A stretch of 64,000 nucleotides of DNA. Source: a bacterium 1xD42-87. Its GTDB lineage: Bacteria > Bacillota > Clostridia > Lachnospirales > Lachnospiraceae. The stretch is from contig RAYM01000011.1 of the NCBI GenBank assembly GCA_003611805.1, forward strand, positions 62,001-126,000. Direction: 5' to 3'. This document shows, one piece after another, positions 25,411 to 34,093 of the stretch (its first letter is position 1; each line of letters opens with the position of its first letter). The position numbers and the translations under genes are program-made. Under the pieces are notes generated by a model, which saw only the letters and a program-made list of their open reading frames with translations, was not told the DNA's origin and did no database searches.

Positions 25411-26727
25411 ATGGCTAAATTAACATTTAACGGCGGCATACATCCCTACGACGGAAAGGATTTGTCGAAGGATAAGCCTATTAAGGCGGTGCTGCCCAAG
25501 GGAGATCTGGTGTATCCGTTGTCCCAGCATATCGGCGCGCCTGCGAAACCGATCGTGGAGAAGGGCGATCACGTTTTGACAGGTCAGAAGATTGCGGAGG
25601 CAGGCGGTTTTGTTTCCGCGCCAATCTACGCGACGGTATCGGGCACGGTGAAGGCTATTGAGCCGAGGCGCGTGGTCACGGGCGACAGCGTTATGAGCAT
25701 TATCGTTGAAAATGACGGGCTTTACGAGGAAGTGAAGTATTCGGAGAGGAAGCCCCTTGAGGAGATGACGAGGGAAGAGATCATTGAGTGTGTGAAGGAA
25801 GCGGGTATCGTCGGTATGGGCGGTGCGGGTTTCCCGACTTTCATTAAACTTTCCCCCAAGGAGCCGGAGAAGATCGACTACGTGATCGCGAACTGTGCGG
25901 AGTGCGAACCTTATCTGACTTCCGATTACCGCAGGATGCTGGAGGAGCCGGAGAAGCTGGTCGGTGGCTTAAAGGTTTCCCTGAAACTGTTTGAGAATGC
26001 AAGGGGCATTCTGGCGGTGGAGGATAACAAGCCGGACTGTATTGAGAAATTGAAGGAACTGGTAAAAGACGAGCCGCGAATCAGCGTGAAGGAGCTTAAG
26101 ACGAAGTATCCGCAGGGCGCGGAGCGGCAGATTATATATGCGACCACGGGACGTGCCATCAATTCTTCGATGCTTCCCGCAGACGCCGGGTGTGTGGTGA
26201 ATAACGTGGATACGGTGGTGGCGATCTATCACGCGGTAATAGAGGGAAAACCGCTTATGAACCGTATCGTCACGGTGACCGGTGACGCGATTGCCAACCC
26301 GCAGAATTTTATTGTGCGGATTGGAACAAATTACCATGAACTGGTGGAGGAGGCGGGAGGCTTTAAGCAGGAGCCTGTCAAGATTGTGTCCGGCGGTCCG
26401 ATGATGGGATTTGCCCTATTTGGGCTGGATGTGCCGACGACCAAGACGGCTTCGGCGCTATTGTGTCTCACGGAGGATGAGGTGTCCCGCATGGAGCCTT
26501 CAGCCTGCATCAACTGCGGACGCTGCGTGGAGGTCTGCCCGGGGCGGGTGGTGCCCAAGCTTTTAGCGGTTGCTGCGGCAAACGGGGACGAGGAGACGTT
26601 TCTTGCCCATGACGGCATGGAGTGCTGCGAGTGCGGCTGCTGCAGTTTTGTCTGTCCGGCGAAACGGCATCTGACACAGAACATCAAATCCATGCGCAAG
26701 CTCCTGCTTGCCAAAAAGAAAAAATAA
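25411..26727 (+). CDS. rnfC: Rnf electron-transport complex subunit C
   Basis: The peripheral subunit that takes electrons between ferredoxin/NAD and the membrane complex; NADH and FMN site. About 438 residues. N-terminal barrel-sandwich (MAKLTFNGGIHPYDGKD), Gly-rich GIVGMGGAGFPTFIKL, CAECEPYLTSDYR, and two 4Fe-4S motifs near the C-terminus (CINCGRCVEVCPGRV and CCECGCCSFVCPAKRHL). I chose ATG 25411 from the conserved N-terminus; GAAAGGAGC lies 14 bases upstream, a long spacing that rnfD shares. ATG 25375 is an in-frame alternative. Confidence 0.95.
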   Translation: MAKLTFNGGIHPYDGKDLSKDKPIKAVLPKGDLVYPLSQHIGAPAKPIVEKGDHVLTGQKIAEAGGFVSAPIYATVSGTVKAIEPRRVVTGDSVMSIIVENDGLYEEVKYSERKPLEEMTREEIIECVKEAGIVGMGGAGFPTFIKLSPKEPEKIDYVIANCAECEPYLTSDYRRMLEEPEKLVGGLKVSLKLFENARGILAVEDNKPDCIEKLKELVKDEPRISVKELKTKYPQGAERQIIYATTGRAINSSMLPADAGCVVNNVDTVVAIYHAVIEGKPLMNRIVTVTGDAIANPQNFIVRIGTNYHELVEEAGGFKQEPVKIVSGGPMMGFALFGLDVPTTKTASALLCLTEDEVSRMEPSACINCGRCVEVCPGRVVPKLLAVAAANGDEETFLAHDGMECCECGCCSFVCPAKRHLTQNIKSMRKLLLAKKKK

Positions 26728-26874
26728 GAAGACGAAGTAACTTTTTAGTACAGATGATGCGGGAACATGATGTTAATGTGCAAAATCTCATTGACAAAGA
26801 CGGTTTTAAGAAAAAACAAATCGTAATTGCGGATACACTGAAAAGTTACGACGAAAGGAGCATAGACTGTAGAG

Positions 26875-27807
26875 ATGAGTGATTTAATGAAAGTGTCTTC
26901 CAATCCGCATGTCAGATCAAAGTCCACCACTGCAAGCATTATGCTGACCGTGGTGATCGCCCTTCTTCCGGCGGCTGGATTTGGCATTTATAACTTCGGA
27001 CCGAAGGCGCTGCTGTTGATTCTGGTGACGGTGGCATCCACGGTGGCGACGGAGTTTGCGTTTGAGAAGATCTGTAAGAAAAAAATAACGATAGGGGATT
27101 ATTCCGCGGTGGTGACGGGACTGCTTCTGGCTTTGAACCTGCCTGTGTCCGCGCCATGGTGGATCGGCGTTGTGGGCGGCGTGTTCGCCATACTGGTAGT
27201 GAAGATGCTGTTTGGCGGCATCGGACAGAACTTTATGAACCCGGCGCTGGGCGCGCGGTGTTTCCTGCTGATTTCCTTTACGTCCATTATGACGAATTTT
27301 GACTGCGACGCTTATACCGGAGCGACGCCTCTCGCCGCTTTGAAGAGCGGGGAGTCTGTCAACATTCTGAATATGGTGATCGGGCGCACGGCGGGTACGA
27401 TCGGCGAGACGTCCATGATCGCCATTGTGATTGGCGCCTGCATATTGATACTGTTCGGGATCATTGATCTGCGGATTCCGGGTACTTATATTGTGACGCT
27501 GGCAGTCTTTGTGACGCTGTTCGGCGGCAGGGGCTTTAACTGGCCTTACATATCCGCCCATCTTTCGGGCGGCGGTCTGATGCTCGGCGCATTCTTTATG
27601 GCGACGGACTATGTGACAAGACCGATCACGAAAAGAGGGCAGTATGTGTTTGGCTTCCTGCTTGGCGTCCTGACCGGGATTTTCCGTATCTTCGGTCCCT
27701 CCGCAGAGGGAGTGTCTTATGCGATCATCATCGGTAACCTTCTGGTGCCGCTGATTGAGAAGGTCACTCTTCCGAAAGCATTTGGTAAAGGAGGGGAGAA
27801 GGCATGA
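26875..27807 (+). CDS. rnfD: Rnf complex subunit D
   Basis: An integral membrane subunit with covalently bound FMN. 310 residues, about nine to ten membrane segments, with TGATPLAALKSG as the flavinylation motif (Thr of [S/T]GAT) and GGIGQNFMNPALGAR. The attachment is made by an ApbE enzyme such as that encoded at 53423-54529. The upstream 147-base gap holds no convincing gene; GAAAGGAGC lies 14 bases before the ATG, and a TAG stops any earlier in-frame start. Confidence 0.95.
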   Translation: MSDLMKVSSNPHVRSKSTTASIMLTVVIALLPAAGFGIYNFGPKALLLILVTVASTVATEFAFEKICKKKITIGDYSAVVTGLLLALNLPVSAPWWIGVVGGVFAILVVKMLFGGIGQNFMNPALGARCFLLISFTSIMTNFDCDAYTGATPLAALKSGESVNILNMVIGRTAGTIGETSMIAIVIGACILILFGIIDLRIPGTYIVTLAVFVTLFGGRGFNWPYISAHLSGGGLMLGAFFMATDYVTRPITKRGQYVFGFLLGVLTGIFRIFGPSAEGVSYAIIIGNLLVPLIEKVTLPKAFGKGGEKA

Positions 27808-28409
27808 AAGAGATGATGAAAAATACGGGGATTCTGCTGGTGATCACGCTGATTGCGGGTCTCCTTCTCGGGCTGGTTTACCAGGTGACGAAAGAGCCGA
27901 TTGCGGAGCAGGAGGCGAAGGCGAAACAGGAGGCGTGTCAGGAAGTGTTCGCGGATGCGGCGTCCTTCGAGCCGTTAGAGCTTCAGGCGGTGGATGAAAG
28001 TACATGGAGCGGCGAAGGCTACGGACAGGAGAGCGTGGATGAAGTGATGGCGGCAATGGACAGTGCGGGAAGCACGCTCGGCTACGTGATCACGGTTACC
28101 ACTAAGGAAGGCTACGGCGGCGACATTCAGTTTACGATGGGGATTCGCAGCGACGGCACCGTGAACGGCATTTCCTTACTTTCCATATCCGAGACTGCGG
28201 GACTCGGCATGAGGGCAGAGGAGGTTTTGAAACCGCAGTTTGCCGGCAAAAATGTAGTGAAGTTCGCATACAGCAAGAGCGGTGCGTCGGCGGACAATGA
28301 GATTGACGCCATCTCCGGCGCGACCATCACAACAAATGCGGTGACCAATGGAGTCAACGCTGGGTTATACTATTTCCAGACAGTGTTGGGAGGAGGTGAC
28401 GGACAATGA
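27804..28409 (+). CDS. rnfG: Rnf complex subunit G
   Basis: An FMN-binding subunit anchored by one N-terminal helix (ILLVITLIAGLLLGLVYQVT) with the flavin domain outside the membrane. 201 residues. The covalent FMN site is in AISGATITTNAV, Thr of SGAT. It overlaps rnfD by 4 bases (ATGA) and rnfE by 4 bases, so the three are translationally coupled. Confidence 0.95.
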   Translation: MKEMMKNTGILLVITLIAGLLLGLVYQVTKEPIAEQEAKAKQEACQEVFADAASFEPLELQAVDESTWSGEGYGQESVDEVMAAMDSAGSTLGYVITVTTKEGYGGDIQFTMGIRSDGTVNGISLLSISETAGLGMRAEEVLKPQFAGKNVVKFAYSKSGASADNEIDAISGATITTNAVTNGVNAGLYYFQTVLGGGDGQ

Positions 28410-29161
28410 GCCAGATTGATGAAAAGGATGTAAAACGGGAAAATCCTGTGACAGAACGGCTGATAAACGGTATCGTGAAAGAGAACCCGACCTTTGTCCT
28501 GATGCTGGGCATGTGTCCCACGCTGGCGGTGACAACCTCGGCGATCAACGGGCTTGGTATGGGTCTGACCACCATGGTGGTGCTGGCACTGAGTAATGTG
28601 TTTATATCCCTGCTTCGGAATATCATACCGGATAAGGTGAGAATCCCGGCTTTTATCGTGATTATCGCTTCGTTTGTGACGATGGTGGAGCTGCTTCTGC
28701 AGGGCTTTATCCCCTTCCTCTATGACGCGCTTGGCATTTACATTCCGCTGATCGTGGTAAACTGTATTATCCTTGGGCGCGCGGAGGCATATGCTTACAA
28801 AAATCCTGTGATTCCGTCGCTGTTTGATGGCATCGGCATGGGACTCGGTTTTTCCGTGGCGCTGACCTGTATCGGTGCGGTGAGAGAGCTCTTAGGCGCG
28901 GGTGAGATCTTCGGCATTCATGTGATGCCGGAAAGTTTCGTGCCGGTGAGCATCTTTATCATGGCGCCGGGCGCATTCTTCGTGCTGGCGCTCCTGACGG
29001 CGATCCAGAATAAGGTGAAGATTGCCGGAGAGCGGAAAGGAAAGGATATGTCCAAGATCCAGTCCGGCTGCGGAAACGACTGCATGAACTGTGCGGACAC
29101 GGGCTGCGCAAAACGTCTGATCGACGAAACGAAGGGAGAGGGGGATAAGAAGAATGATTAA
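28406..29161 (+). CDS. rnfE: Rnf complex subunit E with a Cys-rich C-terminal tail
   Basis: A membrane subunit, paired with RnfA, carrying a redox centre within the membrane. 251 residues; family motifs include NPTFVLMLGMCPTLAVTTSA and YIPLIVVNCIILGRAEAYA. After the last helix it has a hydrophilic tail of about 40 residues with GCGNDCMNCADTGCAK (C-x3-C-x2-C-x4-C). That is longer than the usual 200-210-residue subunit and suggests an extra metal site. It overlaps rnfA by 8 bases. Confidence 0.93.
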   Translation: MSQIDEKDVKRENPVTERLINGIVKENPTFVLMLGMCPTLAVTTSAINGLGMGLTTMVVLALSNVFISLLRNIIPDKVRIPAFIVIIASFVTMVELLLQGFIPFLYDALGIYIPLIVVNCIILGRAEAYAYKNPVIPSLFDGIGMGLGFSVALTCIGAVRELLGAGEIFGIHVMPESFVPVSIFIMAPGAFFVLALLTAIQNKVKIAGERKGKDMSKIQSGCGNDCMNCADTGCAKRLIDETKGEGDKKND

Positions 29162-29732
29162 AGAACTGTTGGTGATTTTGATTGCGTCCTCCCTTGTCAA
29201 TAATGTGGTGTTAAGCCAGTTTCTGGGGCTGTGTCCCTTCCTCGGTGTGTCCAAGAAGACGGAGACGGCGACGGGCATGGGCGTGGCGGTTATCTTTGTT
29301 ATCACGCTTGCCTCGGCGGTGGCGGGAGCGATCTACCAGTTTATTCTGCAGCCTTTTCACATTGAATATCTGCAGACTATTGTGTTTATTCTGGTCATCG
29401 CGGCGCTTGTGCAGTTTGTGGAAATGTTTTTAAAGAAGTTCATTCCGGGGCTGTATCAGTCGCTGGGTGTGTACCTGCCCCTGATCACTACCAACTGCGC
29501 GGTGCTTGGTGTGGCGCTGACCAATGTGCAGAAAAATTACGGGATATTAACCGGGGTAGTCAACGGCTTTGCGACGGCGGTGGGCTTTACCATCTCCATC
29601 ATTATCCTGGCGGGAATCCGGGAGAAGCTCAAGTACAACGATATACCGGAATCCTTTCAGGGGATGCCGATCGTGCTCGTGACGGCAGGACTGATGGCAA
29701 TTGCGTTCTGCGGGTTTTCGGGACTGCTTTAA
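29154..29732 (+). CDS. rnfA: Rnf complex subunit A
   Basis: A six-helix membrane subunit, 192 residues, with the family sequences SLVNNVVLSQFLGLCPFLGV (cluster Cys) and YLPLITTNCAVLGVAL. RnfA and RnfE together bind the membrane-embedded iron-sulfur centre. It is followed at once by a structured repeat, then rnfB. Confidence 0.96.
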   Translation: MIKELLVILIASSLVNNVVLSQFLGLCPFLGVSKKTETATGMGVAVIFVITLASAVAGAIYQFILQPFHIEYLQTIVFILVIAALVQFVEMFLKKFIPGLYQSLGVYLPLITTNCAVLGVALTNVQKNYGILTGVVNGFATAVGFTISIIILAGIREKLKYNDIPESFQGMPIVLVTAGLMAIAFCGFSGLL

Positions 29733-29734
29733 CA

Positions 29735-29829
29735 ATGCGAGAAGTACTTCTAGCCACTCACAGCAAAGGCTGTTTCGTGGAGAAGTACTATGTCTCGCAT
29801 GGGAGAATGCCTAAAATGCGGCATTCTCC
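29735..29829 (+). repeat. Structured intergenic repeat, copy C, between rnfA and rnfB
   Basis: ATGCGAGA-AGTACTTCT (29735-29751) pairs with AGAAGTACT-ATG-TCTCGCAT (29781-29800); the ATG is an unpaired bulge. Inside, CCAC/GTGG and ACAGC/GCTGT continue the stem. A second perfect hairpin follows: GGAGAATGCC (29802-29811) / GGCATTCTCC (29820-29829). It lies within the operon and is in frame with rnfB, so it must not be read as a longer RnfB. Confidence 0.85.
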
Positions 29830-29857
29830 GTGCGGATGTGAATATATGGAGGTGTGT

Positions 29858-30649
29858 ATGGACATAGCGGGAATTTTGATGGCTACAGGGATCGTGGGAG
29901 CGGTAGGTCTGTTTGTGGGGCTGTTCCTTGGCGTGGCCGGTATCAAATTTAAAGTAGATGTAGATGAGAGGGAGGAAGCTATTCTGGGCGTCCTTCCGGG
30001 AAATAACTGCGGCGGCTGCGGTTACGCTGGCTGTTCTGGTCTGGCGGCGGCGATCGTGAAAGGCGAGGCGCCGACGAACGCCTGTCCTGTGGGCGGAGAG
30101 AAAGTGGGCGCGCAGGTGGCGCAGATCATGGGCGTGGAGGCAGGAGAGAGTGTACGTATGGTTGCCTTTGTCAAGTGCCGGGGAGATAAGGAGCGCACCC
30201 GCGTTGACTATGACTATACAGGTGTCGAGGACTGCGCGATGGTTGCCTTTGTGCCGAACGGCGGACCGAAGGCATGCAACGACGGATGTCTTGGCTTTGG
30301 AAGCTGTGTGAAGGCATGTCCTTTCGATGCCATTCATGTGGTAAACGGTGTTGCTGTGGTGGATAAGGAGGCATGTAAGGCGTGCGGCAAGTGCGTGGCG
30401 GCATGCCCGAAGCACCTGATTGAGCTGATTCCCTACGATGCGAAGCACGTGGTGGCATGCAGCTCCAAGGAAAAAGGCCCTGTGACCATGAAGGCGTGCG
30501 ACGTGGGCTGTATCGCCTGCCAGCTCTGCAAGAGGAACTGCCCGGCGGACGCGATTGTGATTGAGGATTTTCACGCCATTATCGATCAGGAGAAATGTAC
30601 CGGGTGCGGGACGTGTAAGGAGAAGTGCCCGAAGAAGGTCATCGTATAA
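29858..30649 (+). CDS. rnfB: Rnf complex subunit B
   Basis: An electron-transfer subunit, about 263 residues: an N-terminal membrane helix (MDIAGILMATGIVGAVGLFV), a Cys-rich RnfB domain (NNCGGCGYAGCSGLAAAI), then four ferredoxin-type cluster motifs (CLGFGSCVKACP, CKACGKCVAACP, CIACQLCKRNCP, CTGCGTCKEKCP). It accepts electrons from reduced ferredoxin. ATG 29858 has TGGAGG 5 bases upstream. Repeat copies C and D flank the gene on both sides. Confidence 0.95.
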   Translation: MDIAGILMATGIVGAVGLFVGLFLGVAGIKFKVDVDEREEAILGVLPGNNCGGCGYAGCSGLAAAIVKGEAPTNACPVGGEKVGAQVAQIMGVEAGESVRMVAFVKCRGDKERTRVDYDYTGVEDCAMVAFVPNGGPKACNDGCLGFGSCVKACPFDAIHVVNGVAVVDKEACKACGKCVAACPKHLIELIPYDAKHVVACSSKEKGPVTMKACDVGCIACQLCKRNCPADAIVIEDFHAIIDQEKCTGCGTCKEKCPKKVIV

Positions 30650-30652
30650 AAC

Positions 30653-30745
30653 GCGAAAAGTACTTCTAAAGACGTCCCGTCATAGGACAGGACGCCAAGA
30701 AGTACTATGTTTCGCATAGGAGAATGCCAAATAGCGGCATTCTCC
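30653..30745 (+). repeat. Structured intergenic repeat, copy D, after rnfB
   Basis: GCGAAA-AGTACTTCT (30653-30667) pairs with AGAAGTACT-ATG-TTTCGC (30698-30715), with the same ATG bulge as copy C. The internal part differs in sequence but still pairs (CGTCC/GGACG). Second hairpin GGAGAATGCC (30719-30728) / GGCATTCTCC (30736-30745). It begins 4 bases after the rnfB stop codon. Confidence 0.85.
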
Positions 30746-30778
30746 GCATGGAATTATTAATTTAGGGGGAACGGCAAC

Positions 30779-32086
30779 ATGGAAGGACAGTTGAGGTGCG
30801 GGACGGCTCTCACTTCCGAGAGCGGCGGCAGATACACGGTGAAGCAGCTGCTCGGCGCCGGCGGGCAGGGGGAAGTGTATTCGGTGGAGTCCGAAAATAA
30901 GCTGTACGCCTTGAAATGGTATTATAAGAACACCGCCACCAAAAACCAGAAGGAGATTCTGGATAATCTGATTCAGAGTGGCGCGCCGGACGATTCCTTC
31001 CTGTGGCCGCAGGATATGATTTTCCGCGCCTTCGGGGAATCTTTCGGATACATTATGCCGCTTCGCCCGAAGAATTACCGAAGCATAGTGGATATGATGA
31101 AGAGAAAGGCGGAGCCTTCCTTTTACTGCCTGTGCAGGGCGGCATATCATCTGACCAGAGGATATAACGCGCTGCACGGGAAGGGCTACAGCTACCGGGA
31201 TATCTCTTTTGGCAATGTCTTTTTTGATCCCGACACGGGGGATGTCCTGATCTGCGATAACGATAATGTTTCCTATAACGGGGCGAAAACCGGGGTGTAC
31301 GGCACGCCCCGCTTTATGGCGCCCGAGATTGTGACGGGAAAGGCGAAACCTTCCCGTAATACCGATCTTTTTTCCTTGGCAGTGCTGCTCTTTTATATGT
31401 TTATGTTAAACCACCCGTTGGAGGGCAGAAGAGAGGCGCGGATCAAATGCATGGATATTCATGCCATGAACATGCTGTATGGAACCGATCCGTTGTTTAT
31501 TTTTGACCCGGACAACAAGGACAACAGACCCCTTGCAGGGTATCAGGACAATGCCCTGATTTTCTGGGACCTGTATCCGCAACAGCTTAGGGAGCTGTTC
31601 ACCACGTCTTTTACCGTGGGGCTTGGACAGCCGAACCGCCGGATTACGGAGGGTAAATGGATGGAGACCTTTGCAAACCTCGTGTCCGGCATTATGCGCT
31701 GTCCAAATTGCGGCAGCGAGGTTTTTTATGACGCGCAGAAGGAAGAGAGCGGCGCTGCGCATACGTGCTGGGGCTGTCAGAAGGTGGTGACGGTTCCGCC
31801 GAAAATCGTGATTGGCAAAAGCACCGTACTGCTTATGTCCAACACGAAACTGTACAGACACCATATTGAGGGAAATTATGATATGGAAACAAAGGTCGGA
31901 GAGGTGGTGCAGAATCCGGCAAACCCGAAGCTGTGGGGAATGAAAAATCTGTCCGGGGACAACTGGACTTATATTAAGGCGGACGGCACGCAGGTTCCTG
32001 TACCGCCGGGGCGTTCGGCGGCGATTGCCGTGGACACGAAGATCGACTTTGGACAGATGACGGGAGAATTTCATGGAGGGGCATGA
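30779..32086 (+). CDS. Serine/threonine protein kinase with zinc ribbon and C-terminal beta domain
   Basis: 435 residues. Kinase lobe about 1-300: glycine loop LGAGGQGEVYSV, LYALKWY (ATP-site Lys), catalytic loop YSYRDISFGNVFF (Tyr replaces His of HRD; catalytic Asp kept), ICDNDN in place of DFG, and TPRFMAPEIV. A zinc ribbon follows (MRCPNCGSEV, then CWGCQKV), then about 90 residues of beta-type sequence that may be an FHA-like or docking domain. No transmembrane helix, so cytoplasmic. First gene of a kinase, LRR, vWA, PP2C and TerY-C-like group; it likely phosphorylates a partner in that set. Confidence 0.85.
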   Translation: MEGQLRCGTALTSESGGRYTVKQLLGAGGQGEVYSVESENKLYALKWYYKNTATKNQKEILDNLIQSGAPDDSFLWPQDMIFRAFGESFGYIMPLRPKNYRSIVDMMKRKAEPSFYCLCRAAYHLTRGYNALHGKGYSYRDISFGNVFFDPDTGDVLICDNDNVSYNGAKTGVYGTPRFMAPEIVTGKAKPSRNTDLFSLAVLLFYMFMLNHPLEGRREARIKCMDIHAMNMLYGTDPLFIFDPDNKDNRPLAGYQDNALIFWDLYPQQLRELFTTSFTVGLGQPNRRITEGKWMETFANLVSGIMRCPNCGSEVFYDAQKEESGAAHTCWGCQKVVTVPPKIVIGKSTVLLMSNTKLYRHHIEGNYDMETKVGEVVQNPANPKLWGMKNLSGDNWTYIKADGTQVPVPPGRSAAIAVDTKIDFGQMTGEFHGGA

Positions 32087-33279
32087 TAACAGGTATGGAG
32101 GACGATAAGATTTTGGCGGACATGGTACGCGACTATCCCGACGCGCTTTCAGACAGAAAGAGACTGCAGGCTCTTCTCATGGATTTTTTTCCGCAGGACA
32201 GGCGGAAGAGAAATCTTCTGATGATTGTATTTGATGACGGCATTTTGGATGAAATGAGGGGGCTTTCCCGGATAAATAAAATGACGCTGCACCGGTTCGT
32301 CAGATCCATTGAGACGGGATATGATATCCGCACGAAAAGCGCCGAGTCTGCTGTCGCGGCATGGGTAAATGCGCTTGGACTTTCCATGGAAGAGAAAGAG
32401 GAACAAAAGAAAGAAACGGATATGGCTGCCGGCAGGCGCGAATCGTTTCCCGCTGTGAAAAGAGAGTGGGAACCATGTGAGAGCGACAGTCTGTATGAAT
32501 ATGAGGAGACCTCAAGAGGGCTTCGGATTCTGAAATACGATGATTTCGACGAGCCTGTTGTGGTGATTCCCAATGTCATTGAGGGGAAAAAGGTGATAGC
32601 GGTCGGCAACTATGCCTTTAAAGGGTGTGTCGGCATCGAGAAGGTCATTATTTCCGAGGGGATTGAGATTCTGGGAAATGGCGTGTTCTTAAACTGCAGG
32701 GGATTAAAGGAAGTATCTCTGCCGACATCTCTGCGGGGGATCGGCAGTATGGACGCTACGGGCTGTCCCAAAATCCTTGGCAGCGAGATCAAATATGAGG
32801 GCGCATTTGAGTACAGCGGGCTGGAATCCGTCACAGTGCCGGAGGGCGTAAAATACGTCGGGGAGAACAGCTTTGCCGGCTGCAGCCAGCTGAAACGGGC
32901 GGCGCTGCCCGATAAACTGAAAGAAATCAAAGAAAATACATTCCGCTGGTGTACGAGCCTGCGGGAGGTGACGTTTCCGGGTGAACTGGATGCAGTTCGG
33001 ATATCGGCTTTTGAGGGATGCATCGCTTTGCGGAAGGTCGATCTCCCGGAAGGTGTGACAAGCATTGAAGAGGGCGCTTTTGCGGGCTGTAAAGGGCTGG
33101 AAAGTATTTATATACCGGATTCCGTGATTGAAATCGGCGGCGGAAAAGGGACGGGCTTTTTAAAAACGTTCGGGGAAGTCGACGAGCGGCATGAGAACTT
33201 TACGATCCGCTGTAACAGGGGCTCTTACGCGATGCAGTATGCCAGGGCACAGCAGATCAGATGTGTGCAGAAAGCCTGA
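32083..33279 (+). CDS. Helical adaptor plus BspA-type leucine-rich-repeat protein
   Basis: 398 residues. Residues about 5-105 form a helical domain with RLQALLMDFFPQDRRKRNLL, a pattern I recall from modular adaptor domains in bacterial stress and signalling proteins; this link is from memory. After a charged linker come about seven LRR_5 repeats (EKVIISEGIEILGNGVFLNC, then KRAALPDKLKEIKENTFRWC) and a C-terminal CNRGSYAMQYA segment. It overlaps the kinase gene by 4 bases. No signal peptide, unlike most surface BspA proteins, so an intracellular protein-binding role fits. ATG 32095 is an alternative start. Confidence 0.78.
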   Translation: MITGMEDDKILADMVRDYPDALSDRKRLQALLMDFFPQDRRKRNLLMIVFDDGILDEMRGLSRINKMTLHRFVRSIETGYDIRTKSAESAVAAWVNALGLSMEEKEEQKKETDMAAGRRESFPAVKREWEPCESDSLYEYEETSRGLRILKYDDFDEPVVVIPNVIEGKKVIAVGNYAFKGCVGIEKVIISEGIEILGNGVFLNCRGLKEVSLPTSLRGIGSMDATGCPKILGSEIKYEGAFEYSGLESVTVPEGVKYVGENSFAGCSQLKRAALPDKLKEIKENTFRWCTSLREVTFPGELDAVRISAFEGCIALRKVDLPEGVTSIEEGAFAGCKGLESIYIPDSVIEIGGGKGTGFLKTFGEVDERHENFTIRCNRGSYAMQYARAQQIRCVQKA

Positions 33280-33343
33280 AATAGGGCATTTTCTGAGTGG
33301 ATAAGATGTAAGTGGACATTAGGAGAAGGAGGAACGACAGATC

Positions 33344-34057
33344 ATGGGTGAGATGAAAAGACCGGGAGGTGAGCTGGCGAGCAGACCGCTTCACTTTTTC
33401 TGGATTGTGGACTGTTCCGGTTCCATGTACGGGGAGAAGATCGGCACGGTGAATCATGCCATCCAGTCCACCATACCGGAGATGGTATCTGCGGCGGAAA
33501 ATAACCCGAACGCCCAGCTGATGATACGGACACTGAAATTTTCTACCGGGGCTTCCTGGGTGACGAGCAATCCTGTCAAAGTGGAAGATTTTGCGTGGGA
33601 CGATCTGGAGGCTGTCGGTGTGACGGATTTGGGAAAGGCATTTGAACTGCTGGCGGCTCAGCTCACGATTCCGCCGATGTCAGACAGGGCGCTTCCGCCT
33701 GTGCTTGTGCTTTTGTCCGACGGACAGCCTACAGACGACTATAAGAAAGCGCTTTCTGAGTTGAAGAAACTCCCTTGGGGCAAGAAGGCGGTCAAGATCG
33801 CCATCTCCATAGGGCAGGATGCGGACGACACCGTGTTAGAAGAGTTTACGGGAAATAAGGAACTGGTGCTGCAGGCGAACAATGCGGCGGCGCTAACCAA
33901 GATGATCAAGTGGGCGTCCACGGCGGCGTCTCTGGTTTCTGCGCCTGCAAGCATCGCGGCGGATGCAGCGGGACAGGACGGGGACGCGCCGGTTATTGTG
34001 GATATGGGCGGCAGGCTGCCCGATCTGGAGGATATTCAGGAAGGGGATGTCTGGTAG
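33344..34057 (+). CDS. TerY-like von Willebrand factor A protein
   Basis: 237 residues. The metal-ion-dependent adhesion site is complete: DCSGSMYG (Asp23, Ser25, Ser27), a Thr in VTDLGKAFELL, and an Asp in LSDGQPTDD. The order of motifs and length match TerY-type cytosolic vWA proteins, which bind partners in kinase-phosphatase modules. The C-terminal 40 residues are Ala-rich then acidic. GGAGAAGGAGG lies upstream. Confidence 0.85.
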   Translation: MGEMKRPGGELASRPLHFFWIVDCSGSMYGEKIGTVNHAIQSTIPEMVSAAENNPNAQLMIRTLKFSTGASWVTSNPVKVEDFAWDDLEAVGVTDLGKAFELLAAQLTIPPMSDRALPPVLVLLSDGQPTDDYKKALSELKKLPWGKKAVKIAISIGQDADDTVLEEFTGNKELVLQANNAAALTKMIKWASTAASLVSAPASIAADAAGQDGDAPVIVDMGGRLPDLEDIQEGDVW

Positions 34058-34060
34058 CAG

Positions 34061-34074
34061 TGTGAGAAGTACTT
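34061..34074 (+). repeat. Left-arm fragment of the repeat family, copy E
   Basis: TGTGAGAAGTACTT starts 3 bases after the vWA stop codon and matches the 5' arm of copy C (ATGCGAGAAGTACTTCT). No 3' arm or second hairpin follows, so it is either a truncated copy or a remnant. Confidence 0.4.
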
Positions 34075-34093
34075 GACGGAAAGGGTGCGGCAT

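Noticed and set aside
26754-26882. 42-codon frame between rnfC and rnfD
   Set aside because: No ribosome site, no recognisable sequence, and it runs into the rnfD start; it may be chance.
29735-29857. 41 extra codons in front of rnfB
   Set aside because: These codons translate the structured repeat; the TGGAGG site and conserved MDIAGILMATG start point to ATG 29858.
33280-33343. AGGGCATTTTC near 33287 considered as another repeat copy
   Set aside because: Only about 10 bases match one arm of copy G and no partner arm is present.
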